Below, piece after piece: positions 23,815-36,519 of a stretch of 64,000 bases of DNA. The stretch is from Dryococelus australis (Eukaryota > Arthropoda > Insecta > Phasmatodea > Phasmatidae). Under the pieces are notes generated by a model. The model was not told the origin of the DNA and made no database searches. It saw only the letters and a list, made by a program, of their open reading frames with translations. Within the stretch, counting starts at the first letter, position 1, and the number at the start of each line of letters is the position of its first letter. A program made the translations under genes and the position numbers. The stretch covers positions 29,175,418 to 29,239,417 of the forward strand of contig CM056999.1 of NCBI GenBank assembly GCA_029891345.1, given 5' to 3'.

Positions 23815-24865
23815 AATACAGTACAAGTCATAAAAACAACACTCAGTATTCATAAATAAACTAAGCTTATTATATAATGCTGCAGAAAAATAACAATAAT
23901 ACCAACTAAAAGTACAGTGTGACAATACTCTTATTTTTAAAAGGCATCCTTGCTTTTCTTGCTTTACAATACTCAGCCTATTAGCCGTTTTATGTATGCA
24001 GGATACGAAGCTATGGCATACTGGCTTTTGAAACTCGTGCCCCAACTGCTCACCTGTGTAGTATGCTTATATATAATTATACTTATATACTTACAATACA
24101 GAATTTGTTATTCAAAATATGAAAGTATATTATTTGAAAATGGTTTGTCATTAATTAATGGGCCGCTAAATTTACTTATACGTGATAGCTAACAAGGAAC
24201 TATTTCACATGCACTATCCTAGTCCTGCTGTTCTACTGTCGGTGGCAGCCAATGAAACTGTTTGTTTATTGTGTGCTTTATTGGTATTAAAACTCAGGTA
24301 AGAGTGAATGGCAAGTATGTCCACAATCATCACATGTGAAAAGAAAGAATATGTGAAACAAACACACAGTTCACTTAGCCTACATTTGCAATGTGCCTAG
24401 TATTTGTGAACTATGTTTCCAATAGACAAGAAGCATCCTATATTAAAATCCTTTTAGTTTTGTAATAAAGTTTTTTTTTTCTTCTCTCTTTCACCAGAGT
24501 GAAATGCTGCAAATTTGTGTTGGAAGCACTTGTAGAACAGATCGCTGAAAAACAGCAGACCATGGCCATCGGTTGTAGCACATCCTATAAACACGTATCA
24601 CATTGCCGCATCCACCAAAGAAAAATTTTGACCTTCTTTAATATGTACATGAAACAACTACTGAAATATTAAAGTCAAAAACTTCAAAATAACAACTGTG
24701 TTTTACTGATGTACTGAGCTATAAAATTTATAAAGCTGTAACTATAACGGCACAATTAGTGTATACTACAATTAGATAACTATGGAATGATTAACTTTAG
24801 TGAAATTCTCGAGTGTAAATTATGGTTCTATCAAAATATCTCTTTAACGTTTATAATTTTACAAC
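23815..24865. other. Intergenic DNA, no gene seen
   Basis: The longest open frames (for example 23,950-24,192 plus) have no domain, no start context and no neighbouring exon signals that would support a gene. Confidence 0.5.
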
Positions 24866-24869
24866 CAGT

Positions 24870-25335
24870 GCTGCACTACATCTGATATACATAGTTATGT
24901 ATTTAACACATTGCTATGGTGTAGGCGGCAACTATAATGAACTGGATCCAGAATAACGAAGAATCTGTTGCGTAACACTTGTGTGTCCGAAACAATAACA
25001 CTTTTGTATGAAGGATATTTGACACTATTAAATATTATATACGTGCTGTTGTACATCGGATTCGTGACAGTTGTATATCGGTTACATAACATGGTTTTGT
25101 ATCCAAGACATAACACTGTTACACTATCTAATATTGTTTTATTTCGATTACAAAGCATTGTTATGTAAAAATGCTATGTATTAGAAACATAACATTGTTA
25201 TGTATCAGATATGTCACCTGGCTATGTATCAGATACCGCACATAACATTGTTACATATTTGTTATGTAACATTGTTATGTGTCAGATACATAACACGGTC
25301 ACATATCCGTTGTATAACAAGGCTATGTATCGGAC
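24870..25335. repeat. Field of diverged palindromic repeats (ACATAACATTGTTATGT-like)
   Basis: Short units of about 30-33 bp contain ATAACA(T/C)TGTTAT-type palindromes separated by GTATCAGAT- or GTATCGGAT-like text. Clear examples lie at 25,090-25,320 and weaker ones back to 24,880. The core is an inverted repeat, so open frames appear on both strands; none is taken as a gene. Confidence 0.75.
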
Positions 25336-26682
25336 AGATTACAGTGTAATATAACTTAAAGAGGAAATATCTACGTTTCTGAAAGATAACGGAAATATAT
25401 CGGTTATATTCTGAAACAATTCTGTAAACTTTCGATGTTTCGGATGTTATGTTCCTGAAAAATTTCTGAAACGTTGTGTGCTGTGTGGGAAGAGATGAGA
25501 AGAAAGGAAGCATGAGTTCTTAGGCACAGCAATCCACACCATTTCAGAAATTTCCTTCCTCCTTTTGAGGTCGACGATCAAACCAGAAGCCTTAACGACA
25601 GTGGGCTGTACTTTCCAAAACAAATCATTAACATGAAGCTACTGTCATAATTATTGAGTCCACTTTCCTTTACATGGATGCACATTGTTTTGAAATTCTT
25701 AAAATCTTGGGCTGTTAGAAGGTCTTTATAACTTGTAGACAGAGATATCAGTAGAGATGGAACCAGATACATATCCAATACTAGTGATACAATCACATAC
25801 GCTCACGTGCCTTACTTGGGACTGTAACCCAGGACCCCTCGTACTCTTAACTGGCACGCAACTAACTACTTTTCGGACGTAGTATTAGGACTTGGAGCAT
25901 TAGGTTGGTCTTCAACAGTCTAATATTTTGATAAACCTGAAATATTTATATACCAATAATTTTTAATATAAAGTATGTGAGTCTCTCATCGTAGTTTATT
26001 TTCATCTGAATGATCTCAGTGCGCTAGTTATTTTCCTTTACACATATCTGAAACATTTTTTTTTTATTTTGAAATGCCACTATGCAAAAAATATGCAGTT
26101 ATTTTTTTTTGCTAGAAAATACTTGCCTTAAAAATAGTTTTGCGCCTCCAGGATATTTGAGTAACTATGTTGCTCACAGCTCAAAGGAAAGTATGTGGTT
26201 AAAGTATAAACTGTTTGTACCATCTATGGCGCCATAAATGACGATAACAACCAAATTACAGGCGGTGGAAAATGCGTTTTAAGGTGTGTCGTACATGTGA
26301 GTAAGGCGTATAGTAAAATTCAGAAGAGAAATGTATCTTGGCGCAGCCTTGGAAGAGGGAAGGTAGGGGAGCAACGTGACACTGCTGTTGCTATACACAC
26401 TGTACCAAGCTGATAACATTGCTATACGGCGCGGCAAGGGTTTGTTTAGACAGGTAATATGCGTGGGCGGAGCAGCTCTCGGCCACTGTCACTACTGAAC
26501 TGAACACCCTCACCCCCTATGTGCAGCAGGAATGGATTCTCCCGACTCGCTCGATGCGTTTTGGATTTGTGCGCATGATTCAAATTCCACTACAGCTCCA
26601 AGTTGAAGCGAGTTTCGTAGAGATATTAGGTAAGGGATGTTAATGTGGTTGACGAGTGTAAGGGTAGGAGGGTGGGACAGAC

Positions 26683-26859
26683 CTTGAGAAGGCGGGTCTT
26701 GTCTGCGATGGTGCGGCCGTCGGAGGCGCCCAGTCCCGCGGGGCAAGGCTGCGAGCCTGGACACCTGCACTGTCGCTCCAGCCACGGCCTCTCGTACACG
26801 TCCAGCCGGCTACAGACGGCTCGCACGCTGTCGCACTCCGGCAGATCCTCCTCCGAGTT
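26683..26859 (-). CDS. Host exon resembling giant-lens/argos (secreted EGFR antagonist)
   Basis: A 177-bp (59-codon, phase 0) minus-strand exon is bounded by a good acceptor (TTGCAG just upstream of 26,859) and a GT donor at 26,682-26,681. It encodes an acidic start, then a cysteine-rich segment with blocks PECDSVRAVCSRLD, YERPWLERQCRCPG, CPAGLG and DGRTIADKTRLLK. This Cys spacing and the DGxTIADKTR block fit, from memory, insect giant-lens (argos), a secreted protein that binds the EGF receptor ligand Spitz. The exon is about two-thirds GC in a very AT-rich area and has no stops, which suggests selection. No other exon of the gene was found, so its neighbours probably lie beyond large introns. 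The family name is likely but was not searched. Confidence 0.6.
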
Positions 26860-26899
26860 CTGCAACATCCAACACACACTCACCCTTACTCACTGTTAT

Positions 26900-27925
26900 C
26901 TATTCGCGGTTTATTCACACTTTTTAAATATAATCTTTTGGAAATCACCCCATGTATGGCTTGTTTGGTTGATTTCTATACATGCCATACATTACAAGCA
27001 TCTGTTAAAATAAAAGTTTCTTATTTTTGGTTCAATTCAAACGTTACGTAAATTTTATTTGCAAATTATAATATTTTATTTAAAATTAATTTGATAAAAC
27101 CATGATAAAAAAAAGTGTGTTGGCAATGCTTAGTATAAACTAGTTCCTATGCAAAATGTTCTGTAATTTTAATGTAGTTTTCTAGGCTCGGTTTAGCTTT
27201 GTTTGCATGAGGCGGAGGAATGTCGTGAAAGTAGAACTTTATCAGAGCTTTAGAAGAGTTGAAAGCAACTATGGAAGAAGTGCACCTCGCCTTCCTTCAC
27301 ATACCTCTTCGCCCTCTCCGCTGCACTAACGTTAGGTCCCTGGGAAGCTCAATGCTAACACTTTGACAACTACACATTGTCGCCGCCATTTTGCGTATGT
27401 GCTGGGTCTTCTTCACTTTACACATCAATAAATTGGGTAATTGCAATTTTCATTTAATAAATGTAATGTTAAAAAAAAAAATTTTCTTCCGGTATTAATT
27501 GTATTGGTGTCGACGAAAATTTAAAAAAAAAATTATGTCATATGCTATAGAGAGATTTAAACTAAATCTGTCCGGATGTTATTTAATCTTCGGTCGTAGA
27601 ACTGGATTCATCAAAGCGTTGTATTAATCAATTATTTTAATAGAACGTGTCAAAAGAATTTAAAGATTCCATTTGATGACAAATATATTTATTTTGCTCG
27701 TAAATTGGTAACTTTCTTCACTTATAAGAGCATGTTTACGAACGATCAATGTCAAGCACAATATTGTATTTGTACTGCTTACTCTTACAAACAACATTGG
27801 ATGACGTAAATAACAGTTACAAAGTTAAATTAATTATTAGCACGGGTAAGTATATTTCACAATTATAGCCAAACACGAACTTTTAAACACTTCTGGATAC
27901 AGAGCCCAAAGTGTTAAATTGATTG
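26900..27925. other. Intergenic or intronic DNA, no gene seen
   Basis: No coding sequence is supported. A GC-richer patch at 27,230-27,400 has no open frame of note. It could be part of the intron or flank of the cysteine-rich exon at 26.7 kb. Confidence 0.4.
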
Positions 27926-27929
27926 AAAG

Positions 27930-28100
27930 GGTTAAGTGTTTAATTGAAAGGTTTAAGTGACTAAAAGGTTAAACTGGTTGAAAGTGTTAATTAATTAGAG
28001 TTGATGGGTTAGTTGTTTAATTGTACTTGCAGGTGAAGGGTTAAGTGTTCAAAGGGTTAATTTTATTTGGTAAATGTGTACTTGCATTTGGTGTTGAAAG
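27930..28100. repeat. Interspersed AAAGGGTTAAGTG motifs
   Basis: The motif (A)AAGGGTTAAGTG or a near variant occurs about eight times between 27,915 and 28,110 at irregular spacing, and again near 30,155. It is not the insect telomere repeat TTAGG. Confidence 0.6.
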
Positions 28101-30400
28101 GGTTGAGTGTCATAAGGGTGATATTGGGGCAGCAGCAGAGATGTTCACCCTTGGACTTCTAGCAGTCGTTGAGGGGTTGGAGGGTGCGTGTGCAGCATAT
28201 ATGTATTGACCTTGGTGCAAGAGTGCCATACGTTAAACTTTGGGGCAAGAGTAAAATAAGGCTAATTTATTTTTATTTTTCCCTTTGTAGACTGAGTTCG
28301 GTGTCTGGATGAGGGGAAGGAGAGGGTGGGGAACACGAAGACACGTCCGTTCCATTCGAATGTCTGTGGAGGACTGAGGTTGAATTAGGGAAGGGAGGAG
28401 GTCCTGCGTCGTCAGAGGCAGAGTTTGAAATGAAGTTGTCGGTTGGGTGAGGGGAGGGAGGGTATATCGAGCGCCTTGTTCGCTGTGCTGTGTAACGGCG
28501 CAGTTTGTCAATGCGAGTTGTAATAAATCATTGTTTTTAAAATAACGAAATATAGCGCCGATACATTAAATAAATATAAATCCAGCGATATCAAATTATT
28601 GTGTTCTACGCGACATTAAAAATGTAACAGAGAAACTAATTAGTAAATGACAAACACGGCACAAATACTAATCAAACGCAGCAAATTAGCAATTAAGAAC
28701 ACGAATTACGTCATAATTACAGGTAAAGATACGACTTGCCTTCAATTACACCTACACGTAATGAAATTTATTTGAAACAGCAGCTCATATTACTGCGAAA
28801 ATATTCACTGTGCCATATTTCTCGTAATGAATCTCGCTATATTCCTAACCTCAGTAGAATAAACCTTACTCGCGGTAAAATAAGCTCTTCTGAAAGCCCT
28901 GTTTACCGTCTAATTGTATGCACACTGCGTTGTCTACCACCATGGGACATCATCACTTTATTCATGCATCCAAAATATCCTATTTCAGTATTCACAAATA
29001 TTCACCAATCATTTTTAATTCAGTGTTAACGCATGGAAATACTTTCACACTGTCGTTGCCAACTTCACTGGTTTAATCAGTATAAGTTTTCCTGGTAAAG
29101 TCTATGTGACGTTTCTCAAAGGTTGATTTCAAAAGTACTCAACTGTGAACAACCTAAACTTGGACCAACATGCTGGACTGTATATTGTATTACGTAGGAA
29201 AGTACAACTGATTGCAAAATACTGGCAGACAGACATCCAGTAACGAGCATTGTGCAATACAGTAAGCATGTCTGGTATGGAGTTCATGCATTGGTGAACA
29301 CAGGCGCTCACTTCTAGCATATTATAAATATCTGTCATCTGTAAAGATATGTCACTTGGCACAGACACGCGATGCTGTACTGATCCAAAAACACTGCAAT
29401 CGCCTTTTAGCACTGCGAAACTGACTCGATTGCCGGCAGGGTCGCCATTATCCATGTGGAAGTATCGCCGGAGGCGACGCAGTACGCCTCAGCTGTTAAG
29501 CCCCGACCAAATATTGGCAATATTTTGTTCGATAAAGACTTGCAGACGTTCAAGACATTACAGAAGTGAGCCTCCTGTTTCCACAGCAACTGACCTCAAT
29601 ATAATTTCGAACTCTAAAGGCCCACACCTAAAATCCGAAGCTGTAAAAAAATCACTGATTCACCACCAATACCAACAACACAAATCGGTGAAAACAGCTC
29701 CACCGAGAATCAGTGAAAAATAACTGGTGGTTTCTGGGATACAATTGAACTAATTGAGTGAGTGTCACATCCAACTACAAGTAAAAAATTAAGTATTGCA
29801 TCGATGACTTTAATCAAATGATTACGAGAAATAACATTATTTCTGACATTCACCATTGATCTGCAATTAAACGTAATTTTCAAAATAAAAATATATCATA
29901 TGTGGGAGTAGAGCTAGCGTGCATGTTCTGGCTCACTAGGCGAGTGAGGTGTGGATGGAGCGGCTTATTTCCATATGGCTAATTTGCATAATTACCTTAC
30001 TTGCATAATTGCCTAGTTGGCATATCAATTAATAGATTTATTGTTAATTAATCAAATTAATTAATCGATTATTTAAATAATTGTTTGATCAAATTTCTTA
30101 GATCAAATTTCTTTTATTAAATTTCTTTGATACCGTTTTTTATTTTAATTGGTGTTCAAAGGGTTAAGTGTCATAATGGTGATATTGGCAGAGCAGCATC
30201 GATGTGTACTCTCTGATGTCCGATAGCTGACTGAACAGAAAGGTATATTGTAATGGGGTATATAGGTGTTGGTGTTGGTGGAAGAGTGGCATACAGGACA
30301 TTTTTAAATTTGTTTGGGGCATTTAAACTGATATGCGAATGTCTGTGGAGGAATGAGCACTAAGACTAATGGGAGCGAGGCTACACATCCGTCCAGATCG
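28090..30400. repeat. Diverged direct repeat, copies 28,090-28,400 and 30,155-30,400
   Basis: Both copies hold, in the same order, AAAGGGTTRAGTGTCATAA, GGTGATATTGG, GAGCAGCA-like text, an AAGAGTGSCATAC block and CGAATGTCTGTGGAGGA. They are about 2.06 kb apart in direct orientation. Length and spacing might fit a small retroelement with terminal repeats, but no coding sequence for one lies between. Non-coding otherwise. Confidence 0.6.
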
Positions 30401-33400
30401 CTCTCTGGAGGCATCCTGAGGATTTAGATGCGGGAGATATGTTTCCTTTTCGGCGAAGCAAATATTTTTTTAAACGAAAGAGTCGATTGAAATAACTACG
30501 AATTATTTAAAAAATTACTTTAATCACTTACTCGATTGTCAAATACTTTAACCAAGCAATTACCGAACGAAACTATTTCTCTACCAAAGTCATTGATCTC
30601 CACTTTAATCACGTAACATGAAACCGGACTAATATAATCCAAACATACATTCATGTGATTACCAAATAGAATTTATATTAATATCATAGTTAAAAAACTA
30701 TTTCAAACGAAACATAATGCAAACTAACTGAATCAATAAAACAAAGTTAATTAATATCACATACAAAGCAAGCTTACATAAAAAAACATGATTACCAATC
30801 AAAAACTCACCAGGATACCGCGTCCTTCATCGGCTCTCAAGAGCAAAACGTAATCAGACTGAAATACTGGCTCAACCAGATGAACCATCTTCCACAAACT
30901 TAATGATAACACTTAGAAATTAGTCGTAACACCAAATCGCAAACCTCGCATATTCTATTAAAACTCACAAATGTGGTATGAGACGGCACGCAGCAATTCT
31001 GCAACAATATTTTCCAATACCCCATTGTATGCCAGCAGATCATCACTCTTAACGCCCGCCTATTGCAAAAGCCTGTCTAACGTAAATGAATAATGGAAAA
31101 AAGTTTCTATAAATTAAACCTAATAATTATCCGAACACATGAGAGGAAAAAGTAGCATGTTGTGTATGAGTCGGTAACATTTTCGCCGATTTACCCCACC
31201 TCCTCCGCCGTGCTGCCAGCAGAGGTAAAGAAACTACCTCAGGTCCTCACGCCTCCCAGGCAGTTCGGCTGCTCGGGTAGAACTGAAGGCTCTAGCGGAC
31301 CCAAACATAATTTCCAATTCACCTCCTCCCTCCCCCCAAAAAAAGCAGCCGCCCTGGCAGGGACAAAAAGCCTACCTCAATTCGTCATGCCGTCATGACA
31401 GGTCTGGCGCCGCTTTGTCAGGGAGCAAAATCTCCTACCAACTGCCTGTGAAGACTGGCTCGCTGAAGATATTTAAAATACTAGTAACTGAATTAAAAAA
31501 GTAATCCCATCAGGCATACAGCAAAGCACATTTATTCCATAAAAAAATGTTTTAAGTCCGGGAAATTCTAAAACTCTTGCTCAAATTTCAAGGAAATATC
31601 CTGCAAACATGATTTAAACAAACCGATTTTAGATATTTCCAAGTAGCACGTTTATTAAAAATAATATGTTGTTCAATGAACACACTCATCGGCTCTCAAG
31701 ACTTAAGACTAAATATTCGAAAATCCGTTTTCCATTCTTTACACATTTTGCTAGCTAACACAATTCGATAAGCATTTGAAAGGTATGTGCATATATATAT
31801 ATATGCATATATTTAGGAAAATGCTATTGATCATTAAAAATATCACATTTCCATCGGAAATTAAAACATACTATATATTCTCTTTAATATGTTTTTGCGA
31901 CTAGATTTCTTGATGGAATTATCAGCTTTAAACTAATCTTTGTATATGCCAGTTTTAAAATATGTTTTATAAATGGTCCCAACTAAGATTTTTGGTTATG
32001 TTCTGATTAATAAATGGAGAAATGTTTTGGTTTCCTTAAGAAATGGAAAAAAATTATAATTCGTATTAATAAGGATAGAAATGTTTTTTTTGTCCTTAAG
32101 ATACTGAAAAAATTATTACTCTGATTAATAAAGAGAGAAAAAGTTTTACACTTTCTAGAATTTTCTAAATGTGACTGATTTTTGTGAACAAGTGGTGAAA
32201 AATACAATATCATATGAAAATCAGTTAAGGTTAACTTATTGTGAAAAAATACACCAGCCATTGTTCAAGAAAATCAGGCACTGAATTATAATGATTCACA
32301 CAACGAATAATATTATCTATAATAATAACTATGATAGTAATCACTGAACAGATAGTTATTAACTAGAAAACACATCATTACCAAAATAAACTTGTTTCTT
32401 AAGCAGGTAAAAATACATTATACTCGACCGTAATTTCAAGAAAACTACTTAGATGCATTCATGCCTCAACGAATAGCAGATTTAAAAATGTCATACATTT
32501 TTATTAAGAATGTTCAAGTACTGTTTATAGATTCCACAGGGTAATGTTAAACAGGGTTAAACATAACACCCTGAGAAGACAGGTTAAAACCATTTCTAGC
32601 ACTTTGCTTTCGAGGTTTCACAGTGAACCCTACTGTTAAATTTTTATTACAAGATGTGTTCGCAAACAGAGCATGCTGTTGGCTTTCAAACAATGTTAAA
32701 CAGTTAATTGGAGAATCCCTCTCTCAAATTAGAAACACAAATACCAACTATGAGATAGAACCACTAAATATTTAAAAAAATCTTAGGGAGCGACCAAAGT
32801 ACACACAACAAACTTTTAGATCCCCAAGCCTTAGTCACTGCAAAATCTACTAAGAGTAAAGAAATAGTCCCTAAAATGCAGAATAATGCTTAACAATTAA
32901 AAAACCTCAATAGACTACACAATATTAAAAAAACTGAAGGTAAGCAGACTAACCACTTGCGAAAAACTTTTATTGAACTGTGTATCAAGAAAGAGTACTA
33001 TATTGTTACATTTCAAAGAAACTCTACTGTGTACCAGCACGAGAGCAGAGCTGGGAAATAAAATTATTTGTCCATACTCCGCCCTAGGCTTCCAGTCACC
33101 CAGTCTTCTACCTACCCACACCCGCTTGTCTTCCCTGCTAATGATGACCTGCCCAACCCCATTATGATCAGCTCTAACCAGTACGTATTGCTTTTTAATA
33201 AATAATTTCCAATACAAATTCATAACAATAGTTGATTTAAATCGCCAACCTTTGTAGCGAAGTCTGATTATGCTTTAGAATGGGGGTTCCGGGTTCGAAT
33301 CCTGGGCAAGGCATGGTTAATATAAGCTGGGTTCGATACCAGGCTAAGCCATAGATAATATAATATAGCATTCTTATAAACATTACAGAATAATAGACGG

Positions 33401-33440
33401 CTTACTAATGCATACATACACAATGCTTGATAGCTAATTA
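28520..33440. other. Intergenic DNA with GC-rich patches, no gene supported
   Basis: CpG-richer patches lie at 29,400-29,520 and 31,160-31,450. Three diverged tandem copies of a roughly 65-bp unit (CTGATTAATAAA, AGAAATGTTTT, TCCTTAAGA) lie at 31,998-32,170. The text CATCGGCTCTCAAGA occurs twice, near 30,829 and 31,689. Open frames at 29,129-29,455 (minus) and 29,349-29,723 (plus) overlap on opposite strands and match nothing I recognise. Confidence 0.5.
33265..33350 (+). mobile_element. tRNA-like SINE fragment with two box-B copies
   Basis: GGTTCGAATCC near 33,292 is a perfect pol III box B, preceded by a GTAGCGAAGTCTG stretch that could be a weak box A. A second box-B-like GGTTCGATACC follows about 40 bp later with the same flanking GG..AAGCCATRG text. 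This looks like a short tandem duplication of a tRNA-related tail. It lies just outside the left inverted repeat of element B. Confidence 0.5.
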
Positions 33441-33846
33441 TATAATTACATTTTATATATTTAAAATTAAAATTACAGTTAATTGTTATTCAAAATGGAA
33501 AACCTTACATAATGCACTGCAAATACTATTAGGTTCTGGAATCGTATTGCAAAAGAATTCCATACATGTACAAAAATTGTAAATAACTATATAATTCAAA
33601 TTAAATGTAATTGCTAATACCAAAGAAATATGCATATTTCACACTGTAGTTCCAACTCAATATAATTGTAAACGAGAAAAATCAGAAAATGCGTGGGTTT
33701 ATTAAAGAATCTTTTAATTTGGTATTTTCACTTAAAAACAATTTAATTCTATAAGAATGTCATATTTTTTTTAGTAAAATTGCAATTTATTATCAAATCG
33801 TGCTATATCCGGTGTTTGTATAAGTTCCCTGAGGAGGTATGTCGGG

Positions 33847-34163
33847 TTATATATACACGCATAGGAGCACCACTCTTCATTTTTCATCCAACCACCATAG
33901 AGGGATCATCACTGCTCCGCTCCGCTACTGCTTGCCGTCCGACCGACCTCTCACCCTCACCGCCTGCTGGAAGCCTTAGCCTGCTGCTATGGGGGTCAGC
34001 CGAGCACCGGCATAGCCTGGGCTGGCAACTACCTGCAACCAGCGGCTGGTACCGCTCTGGCACTCAGCTGCCTGAACTGGGCTTAAGGCTTCGCCCAGAC
34101 CCCCACCTGCCTAACGGGGTTCAGGTCTCGCCTACCACCTTTGGTAGCAGACTTTATGTAAGT
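33847..34163 (+). promoter_or_regulatory. TATA box, GC-rich leader and splice donor, facing into element B
   Basis: TTATATATACAC at 33,847-33,858 is followed by about 300 bp of GC-rich sequence and a consensus donor GTAAGT at 34,158-34,163, then an AT-rich tract. The right repeat has the same order in mirror image. The leader sequence is conserved only in patches (for example GGGGTTCAGGTCTCGCC near 34,118) and the open frames over the two leaders do not agree, so I read it as a 5' non-coding exon with its promoter. Confidence 0.5.
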
Positions 34164-34950
34164 CGACAGAGTTAACATTTAAGGCTTTTTAATCCTGTTT
34201 GATATCACATTAATATATTAATAACTTTTATCCTTGTTTAACGAATTGTACTTAATGGTCGCATAAATATTAAAAAAAAAAATTATATTGTTGTTGAAAG
34301 TTTTTAACCGGGAGTATTTTAAATAATTTTTTATGCGTACTTTTAAATTCTTTTTCTGAATCTGTAATATCTTTTAGAAATTTTACCGGGTATTTCGTAA
34401 ATTGGTTCAATTTTTTCAGTATTTGCTGGAAATTTTTTCTGGGACTTTCATAAATCTCTTATTATTTCTTCGGGTATGTTAAAGTTAAAATTTTGAATTT
34501 AAATTATTTAACTTTTAAATGAATTAGTAAAAGTTTTAGGATGTAATTACAATAAATTTTTTCTTACAATTTCTAGACCATTTTGCTAAAAATAGTTCAA
34601 CTTTATAGTTAAATTTGTTAAAACTGAAAGATTTTGAATGAAATTAGTTTAAAATTATAGAAATTTGTTATTTTTAATTTTTTTTTAGATATTCTGGGTT
34701 GGTGGATTGGTGTATGCTTGAGTGTGAATTATGGACCATAGAAAAATATTTGGGAAATAAGCCAAACCATGCACAGCATATTTAGAGGGTGCTCAGCCCT
34801 GCCCATGTCTATGTTCTGAACGAGTTGGTTGGTGAATGATGACTGAATGATGAACGAACGGAAGTGAGTGAATTTAACAACTGTGGAATGTATAAAAATA
34901 TGTTGGGGGGGAATTTCTGGTTTTAAAATTTTAATGTTTTTCTAACATGT

Positions 34951-35800
34951 ATTGAGTAAGTGCATGACTGCAAGTATGAGTGCAGGGAAAGGTTTTGTAA
35001 GTGATTCTAAGAAAGTTCTTGATATACATTTGAGTTTTTTAATGGAGTAGATAGATATATACTCAGTGACCACCATTATCCTTATAATGTACAGAAGGCT
35101 GTTACAATATCACGAACTGAAGCTCTTTCTACACTATTACATACTGGAAGAAATATGTTAAAACAATCTAGAATATACCACCAAGTACTCTGAGAAAAAT
35201 TTATTGAGTAGGTGCAAGACTGTGAGTATGAATGCAGGAAAAGTTGTTACAAATGATTCTAGGTGGGTTCTTGATGTATATTTGAGAATTTTTTAATGGA
35301 ATAGATAAAGAGATACTCTGTGGCCATCATGATCTATATCATGGACAGAATGCCATGACAATATCATGAACTAAGGCTCTTTCTACATGGTTAGATACTC
35401 GCGAGAAAATGTTAAAACCATCTAGAATATAATATCAAGTACTCTGAGAAAAATTGATTGAATAGGTTTATGACTGCGACTATGAGTATGGGGAAAGCTG
35501 TTGCAAGTGGTTCTGGGTGGGTTCTTGATGTATATTTGAGAGTATTTTGATGGAGTAGATAAATAGATACTCAGTGACCACCATTATTATTAAATATACA
35601 GAAGGTCGTGACAATATAACAAAATTGGCCTCTTTATGTGCTGTTAAATAGTCGCTAAAATTTGTTAAAACCATCTAGATTATAACACCAAATATTCTGA
35701 GAAACATTTATTGAGTAGGTGCATGACTGTGAGTATGAGTGTGGGGAAAGGTGTTGCAAGTGATTCTAGGTGAGTTCTTAAAGTATATTTGAGAGTTTTT
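34951..35800. repeat. 253-bp tandem repeat, about 3.4 copies, in the left inverted repeat
   Basis: Units start at 34,951, 35,203, 35,457 and 35,710 (spacing 252, 254 and 253) with ATTGAGTAGGTGCATGACTG-like text. The right inverted repeat has essentially one to two diverged units near 46,430-46,700. The array therefore expanded on one side only. Confidence 0.9.
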
Positions 35801-36519
35801 AAAAATTTTGTTAGTTTTAAGTAATTTTAAGGCAATGTAGGCGGGTGGGTAGATGTATGCTTGGGTGTGAATAATGGAAAAACTAAACAAATGGAGAACT
35901 AAGCTGCTTACGCAAGGCATAAGCAGAGGGCGCATATCCCTAGCTCCTGAATCTGTTAGGAATGTTGTTGTTTTGCAAAGGATGTAAGATTGATGAATAA
36001 ATGGACATGAGTGAATTTAACAACAGTGGGATGTATGAAAATAGTTTCGGTGGGAAGTTTTAAGTATGTTATTTAGTTGTAAAAGTATAAAATGTTAGAA
36101 TTTTAAAATTTAAGTAATTTGAAATATTTTTTTAAATCCAAGCAAGTTTTTTAAATGTTTAGTTTTAGAGAGTAACAGATTAATTCCCCTTGCGAAATCT
36201 TTTTGAATGAAACTCGTTATTAAATTTATAAAAAGTTTTTTCAGTGTTAATTTCATTTAAAGGTGTCACATACTTTAATTTTTTACAGTGTCCACTAATT
36301 TTAATGGTGTTACATACTTTAATTTTTTAGAGTGTTAAATACTTTTAATGGTGTCACATACTTAAATTTTTTTTCATTATTGAGTATTTCACATTATTTT
36401 TTTAAATTAATATTTAAAGGTTTTGTCTTTAACATATTGTGTTCAATATCTTGCTTAAATGCAATGCAAGGGTTATAGGTAAAAGTATTAAATGCATAGT
36501 AAACACAGCTTGTCTGTTA

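Larger units (their letters stand above)
33450..36510 (+). repeat. Left terminal inverted repeat of element B
   Basis: It matches the reverse complement of 45,965-48,150. From outside in: ATATGCATATTTCACA (about 33,630), TATA box and GC-rich leader (33,847-34,163), an AT-rich spacer, a GCCCTGCCCATGTCTATGTT block near 34,795, a 253-bp tandem array (34,951-35,800), a second copy of the preceding block near 35,920, then CAGATTAATTCCCCTTGC near 36,178. It is about 0.9 kb longer than its partner because of the tandem array and a small repeat of CACATACTTTAATTTTTTA-type units at 36,255-36,375. Confidence 0.85.

Noticed and set aside
26640-26883. Alternative overlapping frames at the 26.7-kb exon (both strands)
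   Set aside because: Only the frame with cysteine-rich family blocks also has phase-consistent splice sites; the rest reflect the high GC content.
27930-28110. Interstitial telomere repeats
   Set aside because: The motif AAAGGGTTAAGTG is not in TTAGG register and is irregularly spaced.
29129-29723. Overlapping plus and minus open frames as a host gene
   Set aside because: Neither has recognisable blocks, and overlap on both strands in a CpG-richer patch is easily due to chance.
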